The position numbers and the translations under genes are program-made. Shown piece after piece: positions 31,309-42,442 of a stretch of 64,000 bases of DNA; positions within the stretch are counted from its first letter, which is position 1; each line of letters begins with the position of its first letter. This stretch comes from Entomortierella parvispora. Taxonomy: Eukaryota; Mortierellomycota; Mortierellomycetes; Mortierellales; Mortierellaceae. The notes beneath the pieces were generated by a model. The model searched no databases. It was not told the DNA's origin and saw nothing but the letters and a program-made list of their open reading frames with translations. The stretch is from positions 1,488,001 through 1,552,000 of the forward strand of contig OY752145.1 of assembly GCA_963573315.1 (NCBI GenBank), in the 5' to 3' direction.

Positions 31309-31640
31309 GGTTGTATAGTTGTATAGTTGTATGGTCGTATGGTTGTGTATGGGTATGTGAAAGAGTATGTGTTGGTGGTGAGCAGGGCAAGGAGCAGGAA
31401 AGGAGCGACGAACAGGACAGCAATAACAGACATGCCTGCGTGCCTATAACATTCCACTCTGCGCCAGACAGCATTGGACCCAACATGCTGAGATACCCCT
31501 TGGGATGGATATCTTTCCTCGGACGGGAAGACACACACGTTGAAGACTAGGTTGTGTTGTGTTTGGCTGTTGACTACATACGCAGGGTCAAAGCGAAAGG
31601 AAGCACGGGGACAGAAGCAGCGAGGATATCTCTTAGTCCG
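31309..31640. promoter_or_regulatory. Upstream region of the cysteine-rich protein gene with short repeats
   Basis: 332 bp containing a degenerate 9-10 bp repeat (TTGTATAGTTGTATAGTTGTA, then TATGGTCGTATGGTTG) at 31313-31345, right at the likely leader of the minus-strand gene. Nothing else recognised. It separates this gene from the 3' end of the XPG-RuvC pseudogene. Confidence 0.4.
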
Positions 31641-34600
31641 TTATCCAGACGAGATAAAAATAACTATAAGTTCAAACCATCGGCCACACTGCGTGCATGC
31701 ACACGTCCTCATGGAGGGTTTTGCAAGTCGTGTCGCGACGTTCTTGCCTATGCACGTGGGACACATTGTCGATGATAGGTATTCGTCGCCAATGACGGCC
31801 TTGTAGCCCAATGCCTGCACCTATCATGAGCGAGGGAAAATATATAATCATTGGCCCAATTCAATTGTCTCCTGATAAAAAAAATCACCATATGTTTTTG
31901 GTGTTGCAATTGTGGAGGTTGGCACAAAGCGCATTCGACATAAAATTTATAATTTTACGTCTGAGAGAATTGAGTGGGGCCATTGAGAGAGAGAGCGCGT
32001 GGATACTACCAAGATCATGTGTGTTTTTACCTTTTGGAAAAGACGCCTTAGGAAAGTGGTGTGGAGAGACGTCAAGTTGAATCCTGTTTTGAATTTGCCG
32101 TTGCCCAGTACAAAAAGAACCCTCCTGTCTTGAATAGGAACTCCTTCGCACGCCAATTCCACCAACTTTAAAACACCGTTCACCGCAAGGTCCATTTCTG
32201 CAAGCTTGGATTTCTTGTGGTCGTGAGCCGCTTTCTTCCAGGTTACTGACGAATAAAACCCGTGTATTAAAGGTTCAATTTGGAAGTACTGCCGGTGTCT
32301 GTCTTCAATGGCTGTGATATCGTGGTAATTGAGCTGATGTAGGGCGTTTTGCAGGTCGTGCACCGAAGGCAACAAAGTTGGTTTATCTTGGTCCTGACCC
32401 TGCTGAGTACAAGCCCACAAGGAAGGACCTATGCAGTCGTTTGATCCTGCTGTTGGTTGGGCCCGTTTGCAATGCTCCGCCCATTCTCGGAATGCAAGCG
32501 TCGGCTGATAAAGCGATGACCTTTTCACCGTCAGGTTGACAACCCTTTCTCCCGGCAAGGTGACACAAAAGGCGCCACTGACCACCTCTCCTGGATCTAT
32601 TCCGATAACAACAACAGATTCAAGATCTTGACCGAATTCAGCAACCAATCTGTCCTTGTCGGGATACAGGGTCTCAATCCTCCTCATGAACTGTTTGTGC
32701 CTCGACGATTTCCATGGCTTGTAAAGATCATATGCGAGGATCTGAATCTCATACCCGTCGGTTCGAATCATGTTATTCAGCGCGTATCTGTATTGTCCAG
32801 ACACCCGGGGTGGCATGGGGAGTCGAGGTGGTTCAGGGGCTACCAGCGATGGTGCCGACGAGGAGGACAATGGCTGCTGGGCTGTGAGGGAGTTGTTGTG
32901 CAGTCTCCGGTAGTGGTTAATCCGTCTCTTGTTGTATTGTTCCAGCGCCAGCTGACCGTACAAGTCTGGAAAGGCGTTGCTCCGCTCGTCCATAGAGGTT
33001 ATTTTCTTCCCGTACGGTGTCTGTTTTTTCTTGGCAGCCTTGATACTGGACCGGTCTCCGACAAACAACTGTTTAATGACATTTCCGTAGGAGTTTTTCT
33101 GGAGGTGAGTGGCACGTTGTCGATTGCAGACGGTGGTCGTCAAGATGTCGCTCACTCGTCCTGCCGTTACCCCCCACAGTAATGCCACCAGAGCCTCCTC
33201 ATTCAGGTCAATGAAAGAGTCTGTCATCCCTGCTTGGATACAAAACTTTGGCTGTTTTACGGATGTCGGTATCTGCAGCAAATAACGCCAGCAAAGTCTC
33301 AAGTGGCCCTTCTTAAACGTCATCTTTTGGGATGCTTTCCTTGGGTCGTCGTCGGACTCTTCGTCATCTGCGGACAGTTCGGCTTCGTTGATGGCGTCGT
33401 TGATGGCAACATCTGATTCCTTTTCGTCATCCACTACCCCCATAAGCTCAGTGCAGTCTAAAGATAACTTTGTCAACTGCAGCACGCAAGAGTATTCTTC
33501 AATTAGATCAATTTTTTTAGAATGCACTGATCCAATTTTCAAAAACCACTTCGCTCAGTACCTTGTTGCAGAGAGTGGTGGGCAATTTGCGATAATGCAG
33601 CTTGATTGCTAGACCGATTCTTGGTGTCAGCCCAGCAATGACATTGCTCAGGGGTAGGTTGGACGGGTTTAATGCCTCGAACTCTGGGTGGAGCTCCTTG
33701 AATTTGTCAAAGGTACTTTGTGCTTCAGCCACTGCATCCTTGGATTGTTCCTTAACAGGACGGCGACCACTTTTCATGTCAGAAGAGCCTCGCATGACAA
33801 ACGATAAAAGATTCTGCACGAATCTTTCTAGCCAGTCAGACTTTGAATCCAGGACATTTTCCAGAAACTCGTCCCCTGTGCTGTCAATCAGGTGCCGCAA
33901 AATCCTCATCTCCATCATCTTCAGTACATAATGCTTGGCACTGTTGGTGATGGAGACAGCCTGATCTAGACGCTGGATTACTAGAGTGCTCTCTTCTCTG
34001 GAGAGATTTGTGGCACGCAAGAGACACCCATGAAGAGAACCCGTGGTCAGAGTAACGGTTGCAAAAGCAGATTTGAAGGATTTTTTAAGAGCCTTTGGAC
34101 CCGCTGTCGGTGATGTGGGAATAGGGAGCTCCTTCTTGCGTGTCTTTTTCACCGGGGAAGTCGGTGGCTGATCGGACTTGGCAGTTGGTTTACGCGGTTT
34201 TGGTTTTTTGGGCGTCGAAGGCGTCAGGTTCGCAAGCTCAACGTCGTCTATGGGACTTGCAATCTTCAGCGTAACTGTTTGGGGAAGATATCGATCATTC
34301 AGGTCGGTCCGAGATCGAAATCTAAAGAGGTACATGAACGATATGTGAGAACGTTGGAGTTGATGCAACTTTGTCTTTTAGTTCCCAAAAAGATACGAAC
34401 CTTGATTTCTCCCACTTCTTTCTTCTTTCCTGCGTCCTCCGGGCCGTCTTCCTTTGTCGTTTCTGCTCCCTTTTCTGTGCACGGCTCGGGTCAGGGACAG
34501 GCTGGACGGACGTCGAAGAGTATGCCACGTCTGTTGAGGGTGCTATGGGGCCCGATTCGGCTATTGGTGCTGGTGGTGCCAATGGCGGCTCCGTATGTGG

Positions 34601-36078
34601 TGGTTTTGCAAGGCCAAGGGCAAAACGGCTCCAACTTCGCTTCGCTTTCTTGAGTTCCACTTTGTTGACTATGGACAAAAGGCGCTGGTGAATGTCCAGC
34701 GTTGGACTGGTTCCATCTGCATTTAGGGCTGTCTCACAGTGAACAAATGCCCGCACTGCATTGTCAAAGCTGTTGGCTAACACGCTCAGCTGCTTGTCGG
34801 CACTGGCTATTCGTCGAAGATCCTTCTGGTGGGCCTTTACCGGGGAAGGGTTGGCGATTCTCTTCAGACGTTTCTGGCAACTCGCGATAGCTGCCTCCTT
34901 TGACTTCTCCGCAGTCTGATGTATGGCATGGACGTACTCTTCGATTTTCTGGTAAATCCATTTTGCCTGGTCATCTTTGCTGACAATGTCAGAGCTCCCC
35001 GTCACAACCTGTTTAACCTTGGCCACGTTCGATGCCAGTTGGTAGAGTGGCATGCCTGCGGTATAGTCGTTGGTGTCAAGACAGAAACGAGTACGAGATG
35101 CGCCGGAGTTTGGAGTTCGAGTTCGTCCAATAGTGCCTGCTTGCTGAAAGTGGTCCAAGTCAAGGGCCGACCAACGGGCATCGTGATTGTAGTCACCGAC
35201 TCGTATGCCATAAAGTCAGAATCTTTGGTAATGATCCTGACATTATCTGGTGGTTGGGCATTCGTCACGCGGTTTGCAATGCATGTGTCACTCTGGTGGG
35301 TACACTGGCATATTTTCCATCCGCTTTCATGGAGCTGTGTGATGATATCCTTGATTGCGCTCGCGGGAACTCGGTACGAAGCCTTCACTCTCTTGTATAG
35401 CTGGGTAGTATTCCCGATCCTGCCCTCGTCATAGTCTTTCTCTAGCTTGCCTACTCGCGTCTCCAAGGTTTGGTCGCGTTTTCTGTGAGCAAGTTCCTTC
35501 TCCAGGGAGCGGGAGCCGTCAAAGTGAAGTGTTGTATGATCCTTGCTCAAGTAGGATACAAGGATTCGATCGATTGTCTTCCCCAAGGATCGATAATCCT
35601 AAAAAGCAGTGCGATTGAAACGGTTAGTATTCTAATCGAAAAGGCATGACTCTTGTTGTAATGATCAGACTCTCTTTATGAAGAGCAGATATACGTACAA
35701 CGCTCCTTTCATCAGCATCGTTTGCTTCCAGAGACCTGTCTTGGTTAAAACGAATCTGGGATGGTTGTTCTGCCAGCATATCCTGCATCGTTGCCACAAT
35801 GCCATAAGGGGTGCCTTGGCTTGAAGGATCCACCCGGGCGCGTTTTGGATGCAGAGTGGCCTCATCTGCTCCTGGTCGCTTCGGAATGGTTGTTGACGGT
35901 GGTGTGGACGCGCTCGTTGGGACAGTGGGCGAAGCTACCTGACGCCGAGCATTTTTGGCTGCGAACGCCACATCCAGGTGAAAACCATGACTGTGAATTA
36001 TTCCGAAAAACATGGAGGCGCAGTCCACATGACATCGTAGGTCGATTTGATCCTTGCTGCAAGGCCCTGGATCCCCAT
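31641..36078 (-). pseudogene. XPG/FEN1-like plus TnpB/Fanzor-like nuclease gene, frame-broken
   Basis: Exons on the minus strand: 36078-35699, 35598-34401, 34321-32031, 31820-31641. The N-terminal part resembles XPG/FEN1 5' nucleases: start MGIQGLAARIKS, VDCASMFFGIIHSHG, DHTTLHFDGSRSLEKELAHR, ESGWKICQCTHQSDTCIANR and IITKDSDFMAY (acidic metal sites). The C-terminal part resembles TnpB/Fanzor: a KK-rich region, then RuvC-I VVVIGIDPGEVVSGAFC, a helix MDLAVNGVLKLVELACEG, LGNGKFKTGFNLTSLHTTFL, then across the last intron GYKAVIGDEYLSSTMCPTC (RuvC-III Asp and zinc finger) and RTCACTQCGRWF (second CxxC). Three frame breaks: between start and VDCASM (about 36030-36060), at 35066-35085, and at a T7/A7 run (33512-33518). 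The usual HRD tail after the zinc finger is not intact. Introns keep correct phase across all junctions, so the layout is a single spliced unit. Confidence 0.72.
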
Positions 36079-37437
36079 GGTAATCTATGCCATTGTTGTG
36101 TTTAAAGAAGAAAGTTAGTGTCATTACTTTTGCTTGTCTAGCACTGGCAGGGTCCAGACGGTAGCGAAATGTAACGAAAAGCATACAGGCTTGTGTCCAC
36201 GAAAGGGTGAATGAGGGTGCAGTAAAGATGGGTAATGGGGTGTGTATGTGTGTGTATGTGTGTGTATGTGTGTGTGGATGTGGGTTGGAGAAGATGGAGC
36301 TGTTGATGATTTGAAAGGAGGATCAAAACAATGGAAAGTGAAAGCGTACGAATGACCAATGCTGCTTTCCCCGTACACTCTTTTTATCAGTTCCTTGCGC
36401 GTGGTCCAACTGATGGAACCGAACTGCCCGTCCTCTGAAAACACAATCCACAACAAATCCAGCTCAGTAGGAAATAGCGCTCATCGCTATCACCTTTCGT
36501 GCTCTACGATTATATGGTGGGAGATCACCAAGAGATGGTATTTCTTTGCGAAACTCGAGACGCGACAGTTCTAGCATGCTTGTTTGACTTGATATCTAAA
36601 GTCGAATACAGATCGCAAGCGCAAGCCAGATGACGAGCCCAACCCTTGTGATGGACTTTCAAGTACGGCCGACAGAGTCAGCACTCTTGTCAACTGCTTG
36701 GATGTTCGTATTGGCGGCAATGGCACCAAATATGTCATCAGATAAAAAAAGGCAAGTGGCCGTAACTGGTGCTGCGATCAGGCTGTCCAAGATATCTGGC
36801 AAGACAACCCTTGATAAGTGTTCAACGGTTCGAATTGGACGGTACTGAAGCTTCAATACTTTTGCCTTTCTTGTTCTTGGTTGCAGCCATTGGCTCTTGA
36901 GTCCAGTTCAACTTCGCCCTCCTCCTCGACCCTTTTGTCGTTGTCTCAAGGAGTTTGTGTCAACCTTCACAATTGCAAAACCAAAAGCACCTGGCAAATT
37001 TGCCCAGCTGACGGTGTAAGGGATAAAGCCACGAAGAAGCCAAGACCTCGAGCACTGCGCTGCTGGGCTGGAAATGTCCTTTTTGGGCAGAGCAGCAAAA
37101 GGTGGCGCCGCGGAAAAGACCGCTCTCCACCAACCAACAGGCGGAGGAGATTGATAGACAGACAGACAGGGGAAAGGAGGAGGAGAGATTACGACCGTTT
37201 GCCAAGTGGTGGAGCTGCTTCCAAACCTTGAATCGACCAAGCAACCAAGCAAAGCAAAGCAAATTATCGTCGTCGTCGTCGTCGATCGTCGCTGTTGTCC
37301 GCAGCCCTTGTGCTCCTCTTTGCCCCTTCCTGCCTGCCTGTCCTTCAATTCTACCTCTTTCTGTTCATTGCATTCAGTCGGCACCGCCACCCTCAGGACC
37401 AACATACTCACCAGACCAGGAACCTGACTGATCCCAC
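36079..37437. other. Intergenic between the XPG-RuvC pseudogene and the PP2C gene
   Basis: 1.36 kb. Position 36089 is a likely acceptor (CATAG) for a 5'-UTR intron of the minus-strand gene. A TG microsatellite sits at 36236-36283. Open stretches around 36.63-36.85 kb look weakly coding but match nothing I know. From about 37.15 kb CGTCGTCGT and CT-rich sequence form the PP2C promoter. Confidence 0.45.
36236..36283 (+). repeat. (TG)n/(TATG)n microsatellite
   Basis: Alternating TGTGTGTA units, four imperfect repeats of about 10 bp, upstream of the XPG-RuvC pseudogene on its 5' side. Confidence 0.9.
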
Positions 37438-39988
37438 ATGTCTCTGCGCCAGGCTGTCATGCCATGTCGAGGCACTTGGATGACTCGAATCCAGCCCTCA
37501 CAGTCAACATCATTCTCAACCTCTGCAGCTTCACATGGTCGTAGAGAAGTGCATCGCCCGCACAAGGAAGTCCATCGCCTACACAAGGAAGTCCATCGCC
37601 ACAACCCCTCTCGTAGCAATGGCATCAGGGACGATGTGGCACCTATCAAGAGGAGAGCCAAGAAGGCCGACTTTGTGGACTCGGTTCCACCTTCCTCCAC
37701 CAATGGCTCGACAAAAGCGGCCAACACCACTGCATCAGACACTGCATCAAGATCAAGATCTGCCCAACCACCGACCCCAATTATCACTCGCATTAAACAG
37801 CACCTTCGAGATGGAAGTAAGGATCCTAGACAGACCAAGGAGAAGGCAAATACTGTCCATGAAGGACAGTCCCGCTCAAGCGAACCAAAACAGAGATTCA
37901 AATCATCAAGGCTATCCTTCGAGGACTTAATGCCGCGGCAACATCGACAAAACTACTGGCTCCGCCAACGATTATTACACCACCAACGCAAGCAAATGCA
38001 TCAAAACCACCACCATCCTGGCCCACAGCACGGACAGCATCCTGGACAGCACCATGGACAGCAACACGGACAGCATCATGGTCCAAAGACTGATCCCAAC
38101 TTTTGGTGGATGTGGCATATGATGGAGTCCAGGAAGACAATATTCAGATCCTTTGCCTCCGGTGTCATTCTCACAGGAATCGCCTACAAAATCTACAGTT
38201 CTCGGGACGCCATCAAGACAAAACAAAATTGGCTTCAGCTGGCTCAGGAGATGGTCCACGCGAGAATGTCCTTGTTGGAATCTGAAGAGCCTAGTGCACC
38301 AGGGTTCACGCCTCTTCAAAACTTTTCCACCGCCTCTCCTGCTGGATTTCCACCCACCAATCCCGCTTTGTTCAAGAAATTCACCGGTACCGATGGAATG
38401 TTTCCATTGTCACTGGCATCTTCTATTGGCGATGCCGATCCAGAAAAAAAGCTCAAAATGCTAACACCAGAGTCGGTCGAGCTCAAGCTAGCGGAGCATC
38501 AAAGATCATTCGTGCTACAGAATCAAGATTGGCAGGCTCGGCACGGGCGACCCAGGAAGAATCTCGTGAAAGGCTACAGTGTCAACCAGTTGGCATCCAA
38601 CAGCCCTATTGAAGACGACTTATCTGCTCATGTGATTCGAAACCTTGATGGAGATGTTGAGCAACTGTTTTTTGGCATTTTTGATGGGCATTCCGGGTGG
38701 TGCTGCAGTCAAAAGGTGGCACATGAACTGGCGCCTTCAGTTGCCAAGGAATTAAAGAGGGTGCGTTCCCCACGAGATACAAAGTCCGTTTCAGAGGCAA
38801 TTGAGAGAGGATTCCTTCATCTGGACAAGCGGATAGTCGAGGATTCCGTAGCACGAGTGTTGGATCATGGAAACCGACCGTTGGCCTGTTCAGCACTTTT
38901 ACCAGCAATCTCAGGGTCCTGTGCGATCATGGCCTACGTGAATGAGAGAGAGCGAGATCTCTATGTCGCTTGCTTGGGCGATTGTAGGGCAGTGATGGGC
39001 GTTCGTGAACCGCTGCCTAGTGGCGGACATGTATGGAGGGCCGTTCCGCTATCATCGGATCAAACAGGTCGCAGCAAGTCAGAAATCAAGAGGCTGCAGC
39101 TGGAGCATCCAGGAGAGGAGGACACTGTGGTTAGGCGGGGTCGCGTCCTTGGAAGACTTGGTATGCTTGATTTTTTTGTTAGCGTGGTTTTCGTTTATTT
39201 TTTGTTACGGCCGGTAACCTTACTAACTGAATGCTATTCTAGAACCAACACGAACCTTTGGTGACGCTCGGTACAAATGGTCTAAAGAGATCCAGGATCG
39301 AGTATTTTCACTGTTCCCATCCTACCGTGAACCTAGCCAACGCCTCAAGACACCACCGTATGTGACAGCCAAACCCGTGGTGCGCCACCACAAAATTCAA
39401 TCTGAAGACCGATTCATGGTTATGGCTACGGATGGTCTTTGGGATAAGCTGACGAGCGATGAGGTGGTTCAACTAGTGGGGGGGTTGCTTGATGGTAAAA
39501 CCGGCCAGGAAGAGATGGTCTTGGACCGTGAAGAGATCCAAAGGTATCGACAACAGCGCCGTGCTATCCAAGCAGCTTCACAGAGCAAATCTGTTTACGG
39601 TGTTGATGACGATGAGGAAGAAATAACACCGGCCAACCTGGCGCCCAAAGGCCCTTCGAGTCAACTTCGAAAGTTCACATATCGAGACCAAGCCAACGTG
39701 GCGACACACTTGATCCGCAATGCAATTGGAGGCGCAGACGATGACAAGGTGGCCGCAACCATGTCAATTCCTTCACCTATGAGCCGTATCTATAGAGACG
39801 ATATCACTGGTGAGTTGTACTCTTGGTGTGCATAGATTTTTCAAATGCATGTCGACAAGGAATGTACTAATAGCCTCTTTCCTTTTTCACCGCCGACAGT
39901 CGCCGTCATTTTCTTTGAGCAACAAGAGACAACGCTGGCTCTGTCTAACGTGCAGCCATCCAGCGAAGGTCTTGTGGAGATCCATTGA
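37438..39988 (+). CDS. Mitochondrial PP2C phosphatase (pyruvate dehydrogenase phosphatase-like)
   Basis: Mg/Mn-dependent Ser/Thr phosphatase. PDP-type members reactivate the pyruvate dehydrogenase complex in the mitochondrial matrix. Three exons (37438-39160, 39243-39809, 39900-39988) give 792 residues. The N-terminus is basic and acid-free at first (MSLRQAVMPCRGTWMTRIQP), fitting a presequence. Then comes a 7-residue repeat (HKEVHRx, three copies) and a His/Gln/Gly-rich stretch (about 193-220, with QHGQHPGQHHGQQHGQHHG). A possible membrane segment (about 231-250, TIFRSFASGVILTGIAYKIY) follows. PP2C motifs: FFGIFDGHSGWCCSQKVAHE (metal Asp), SGSCAIMAYV, YVACLGDCRAVMGVRE, EPTRTFGDARYKW (PDP-like) and FMVMATDGLWDKLTSDEVV. 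The metal site DGH and the later D in ATDGLWD are present. Typical PDPs are 450-600 residues. PDP function is inferred from the EPTRTFGDxxxKW pattern. Confidence 0.87.
37537..37602 (+). repeat. 21-bp in-frame tandem repeat in the PP2C gene
   Basis: Three consecutive units related to CACAAGGAAGTCCATCGCC, encoding HKEVHRx. The last two units are nearly identical, so the array is likely young. Confidence 0.85.
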
Positions 39989-40483
39989 GGAGCTGCCCCA
40001 AACATATACCGTGACAAATAAAGCAAAACGTGCATTCAGTCAGCTTTGGAGTGGTGATGAGGGGTGGGGTGCCCCTTTTCGTGCCGTGTTTTGTTGTTGT
40101 GCCCCCCTGTTTTCTTGAGGGTGTCCATGAACTGGATCAGACAGACAGACAGACAGAGGAGACCAGGCCTATTTGAGGCTGCGCGTTGATGTCATCTGGG
40201 GCGTTGGACCGTACATTGATTGTACGGGGGTCACAAAAGCCACAAACCTTGCTTTAGTCGGGGAACCGTGTCCGTCTGCGTACGTAGTCGGAAACTCCGC
40301 ACTAATCCCATGTAAAGAGACACAGACTCGATCATGTTCTTTTTCCTTCTGTCAATCAATCTCAGTTTGCGGTCTCTGTTGTGGTTGTGGTCTCGACCAG
40401 CTTTATTTTCTGTTTTCCAGTTTTTTTTTTTCTCTTTTTCTCTCTTCTTCTCATCACCCACATCCCTCATCACTTCTTCCAAA
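39989..40483. other. Intergenic, PP2C 3' UTR and cyclophilin promoter
   Basis: 495 bp. Holds an AATAAAGC signal at about 40018, an AGACAGACAGACAGAC repeat at 40139-40157, and a T/C-rich leader before the cyclophilin ATG. No gene seen. Confidence 0.5.
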
Positions 40484-41546
40484 ATGGCCGCCACCAACCC
40501 CAAAGGTAAAGACCTCCTGTTCTTCATTGTTCTCTCCGTCTGTTTACCCGCGCGTTCTGTCGACGACTTCCGCAGTGGTGTTGCTCGCACCTGCAAACGC
40601 GACGCGCACAGAGCCGCCATCTTTTTTGTTCGGTGTTATGTCGTGGGAACGGAACGGAGCCCCCACTTTTGCAGCCTTCTGGACCTTGTCAACCACACCC
40701 GGACAGATCAAAACACCAACTTATGCGCGCATATGCCGACAGACGCATTCATCAATTTAGGGAGGAGATAGCAAAACCGCTGCTTGCCCAAAAAGATCAA
40801 CACTCTAACAATTCCCGTTGACCTGGCGTCACTTCTTGCATATAGTTTACTTCGACATCACCTCCAACGACCAGCCCCTTGGCGTACGTATCCATATTAT
40901 ATCCTCTATGACCTTTGATTTATGCCTATTCGCGACAATTGAAGCTGACATTTTTTTTCGTGCTTATTTTTGAAAAAAACAGCGTATCGTCATGGAGCTC
41001 CGCGCTGACGTTACCCCCAAGTGCGCTGAGAACTTCCGCGCTCTCTGCACTGGCGAGAAGGGATTCGGCTATGCTGGTTCCTCCTTCCACCGCATCATCC
41101 CCCAGTTCATGCTCCAGGGTGGTGACTTCACCCGCGGTAACGGTACCGGTGGAAAGTCCATCTACGGCGAGAAGTACGTATTCCAATCTTACCGAAACAT
41201 GCATATATAATTGAGAACATTGTAATATGGGATCATTTTCTTTTGACGTTCAATTGACTGACCCCCGAACGTGTTCTCCTTTTCTTTCTTCGCTAGGTTC
41301 GCTGATGAGAACTTCGCCTTGAAGCACACTGGACCCGGAATCCTTTCCATGGCCAACGCCGGCCCCAACACCAACGGCTCCCAGTTCTTCATCTGCACTG
41401 TCAAGACCGCCTGGTTGGACGGAAAGCACACCGTTTTCGGTTCCGTTGTTGAGGGTATGGACGTTGTCGAGGCCATTGAGAAGCTCGGCTCCTCCTCCGG
41501 TGCCCCCAAGGCCAAGGTCACCATTGCTGCCTCTGGCCAGCTTTAA
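40484..41546 (+). CDS. Cyclophilin A-type peptidyl-prolyl isomerase
   Basis: Cytosolic proline cis-trans isomerase and cyclosporin target. Four exons (40484-40505, 40846-40883, 40983-41173, 41297-41546) give 166 residues, the standard single-domain length. Exon 1 codes for only seven residues plus one base, and the first intron is 340 bp. The catalytic and drug-binding residues are all there: [16 protein letters not shown] (Arg, Phe, Met, Gln), [20 protein letters not shown] (Ala, Asn, Gln, Phe), [12 protein letters not shown] (Trp, His). Codon use in exons 3 and 4 is strongly C-ending, as in highly expressed genes. No signal or organelle peptide. The ORFs antisense to it are shadows. Confidence 0.97.
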
Positions 41547-42442
41547 GCGCTCACTTGTTTTGCGTTGACCAGCAAGAAACAATCTGTAGCATCGATGTAC
41601 ATAGCTCAGTGCACACTAAAAAATCAATATTAAAGATTTGCCAACAAATCAACCCTACATGAAAGCAGAACTTCCTGTAACCTGAAAGGACCCATTCTTG
41701 TCACCAATGGCCAAAGTATGATTTGCTCAGCTTGGAATTGGAGGTTTTCTCGCGAAGCTAGGAACTGTGAATGTTGATACACAAAAATAGGCTCGAGTAC
41801 AAAACCACAGGCAATTTCACATTGTCGCACAGCTCGGCGGAAGGCGAAGGAAGTGTCCATTGCATCTTGCTTCCTCTCTTGACTCCTCCTCATCCCCCAC
41901 TCCAATCTCATCCGCTTTTACCATTCAACATCATCTCCCTAAACATCACGTTGTCATCTCTTTGGGTAAGTTCTCGACAACGTGAAATACCCTCGACACA
42001 TACCCTGTCTGATGGAAAATGGCTTTCTTCTGTAGAATATCGAAACAAGAACGAACGACCATTTGTTCAACGAGGAGTAGATTACAGCTATCATTTGGCG
42101 TTTTACAGGCAGTATGAATAGTCAAAGACGTTAAAAAACAACGCGAGGATGCAAGATTTGTTCTCACGAAAGAACTAACCGGGTAGCCTGTCCCTTCATT
42201 AGTCACATATCCTCTCTCCAGTTCTCCTGACAAGTGCACAACTGCTCAAGCTTTAACAGGACGTCCTTATCCCTAAGCTCCCAGTCCAATTTCAGACCTG
42301 AACAGTCAAGGTAAAGACCAGCCATGTTGGAACCCATTTGCTTTGCTCATCTTGCCCGCAGAGTGCAAACGAAGCAAGCGCCCACCTTTTTCCACCCATC
42401 TAAGATTCATTACATTAACCCTTCAAATTGGCTGTAGGTACC
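41547..42442. other. Intergenic with a possible 5'-UTR intron of the NACHT gene
   Basis: 0.9 kb. The cyclophilin 3' UTR is followed by a GTAAGT at 41966-41971. A CTGTAG acceptor at 42433-42438 lies four bases before the next ATG; together they could bound a leader intron of about 470 bp. Open stretches at 41.77-42.12 kb lack protein-like features. Confidence 0.4.

Noticed and set aside
34279-34691. Plus-strand ORFs over 34.3-34.7 kb
   Set aside because: Antisense to the XPG-RuvC gene's linker exons; no features of their own.
36236-36283. Telomere-like or transposon-end repeat next to the XPG-RuvC gene
   Set aside because: It is a simple TG/TATG microsatellite; no matching inverted copy found at the other end of the gene.
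42428-42442. Upstream TTG start for the NACHT gene
   Set aside because: Non-ATG codon just before a splice-acceptor-like CTGTAG; the ATG at 42443 is adequate.
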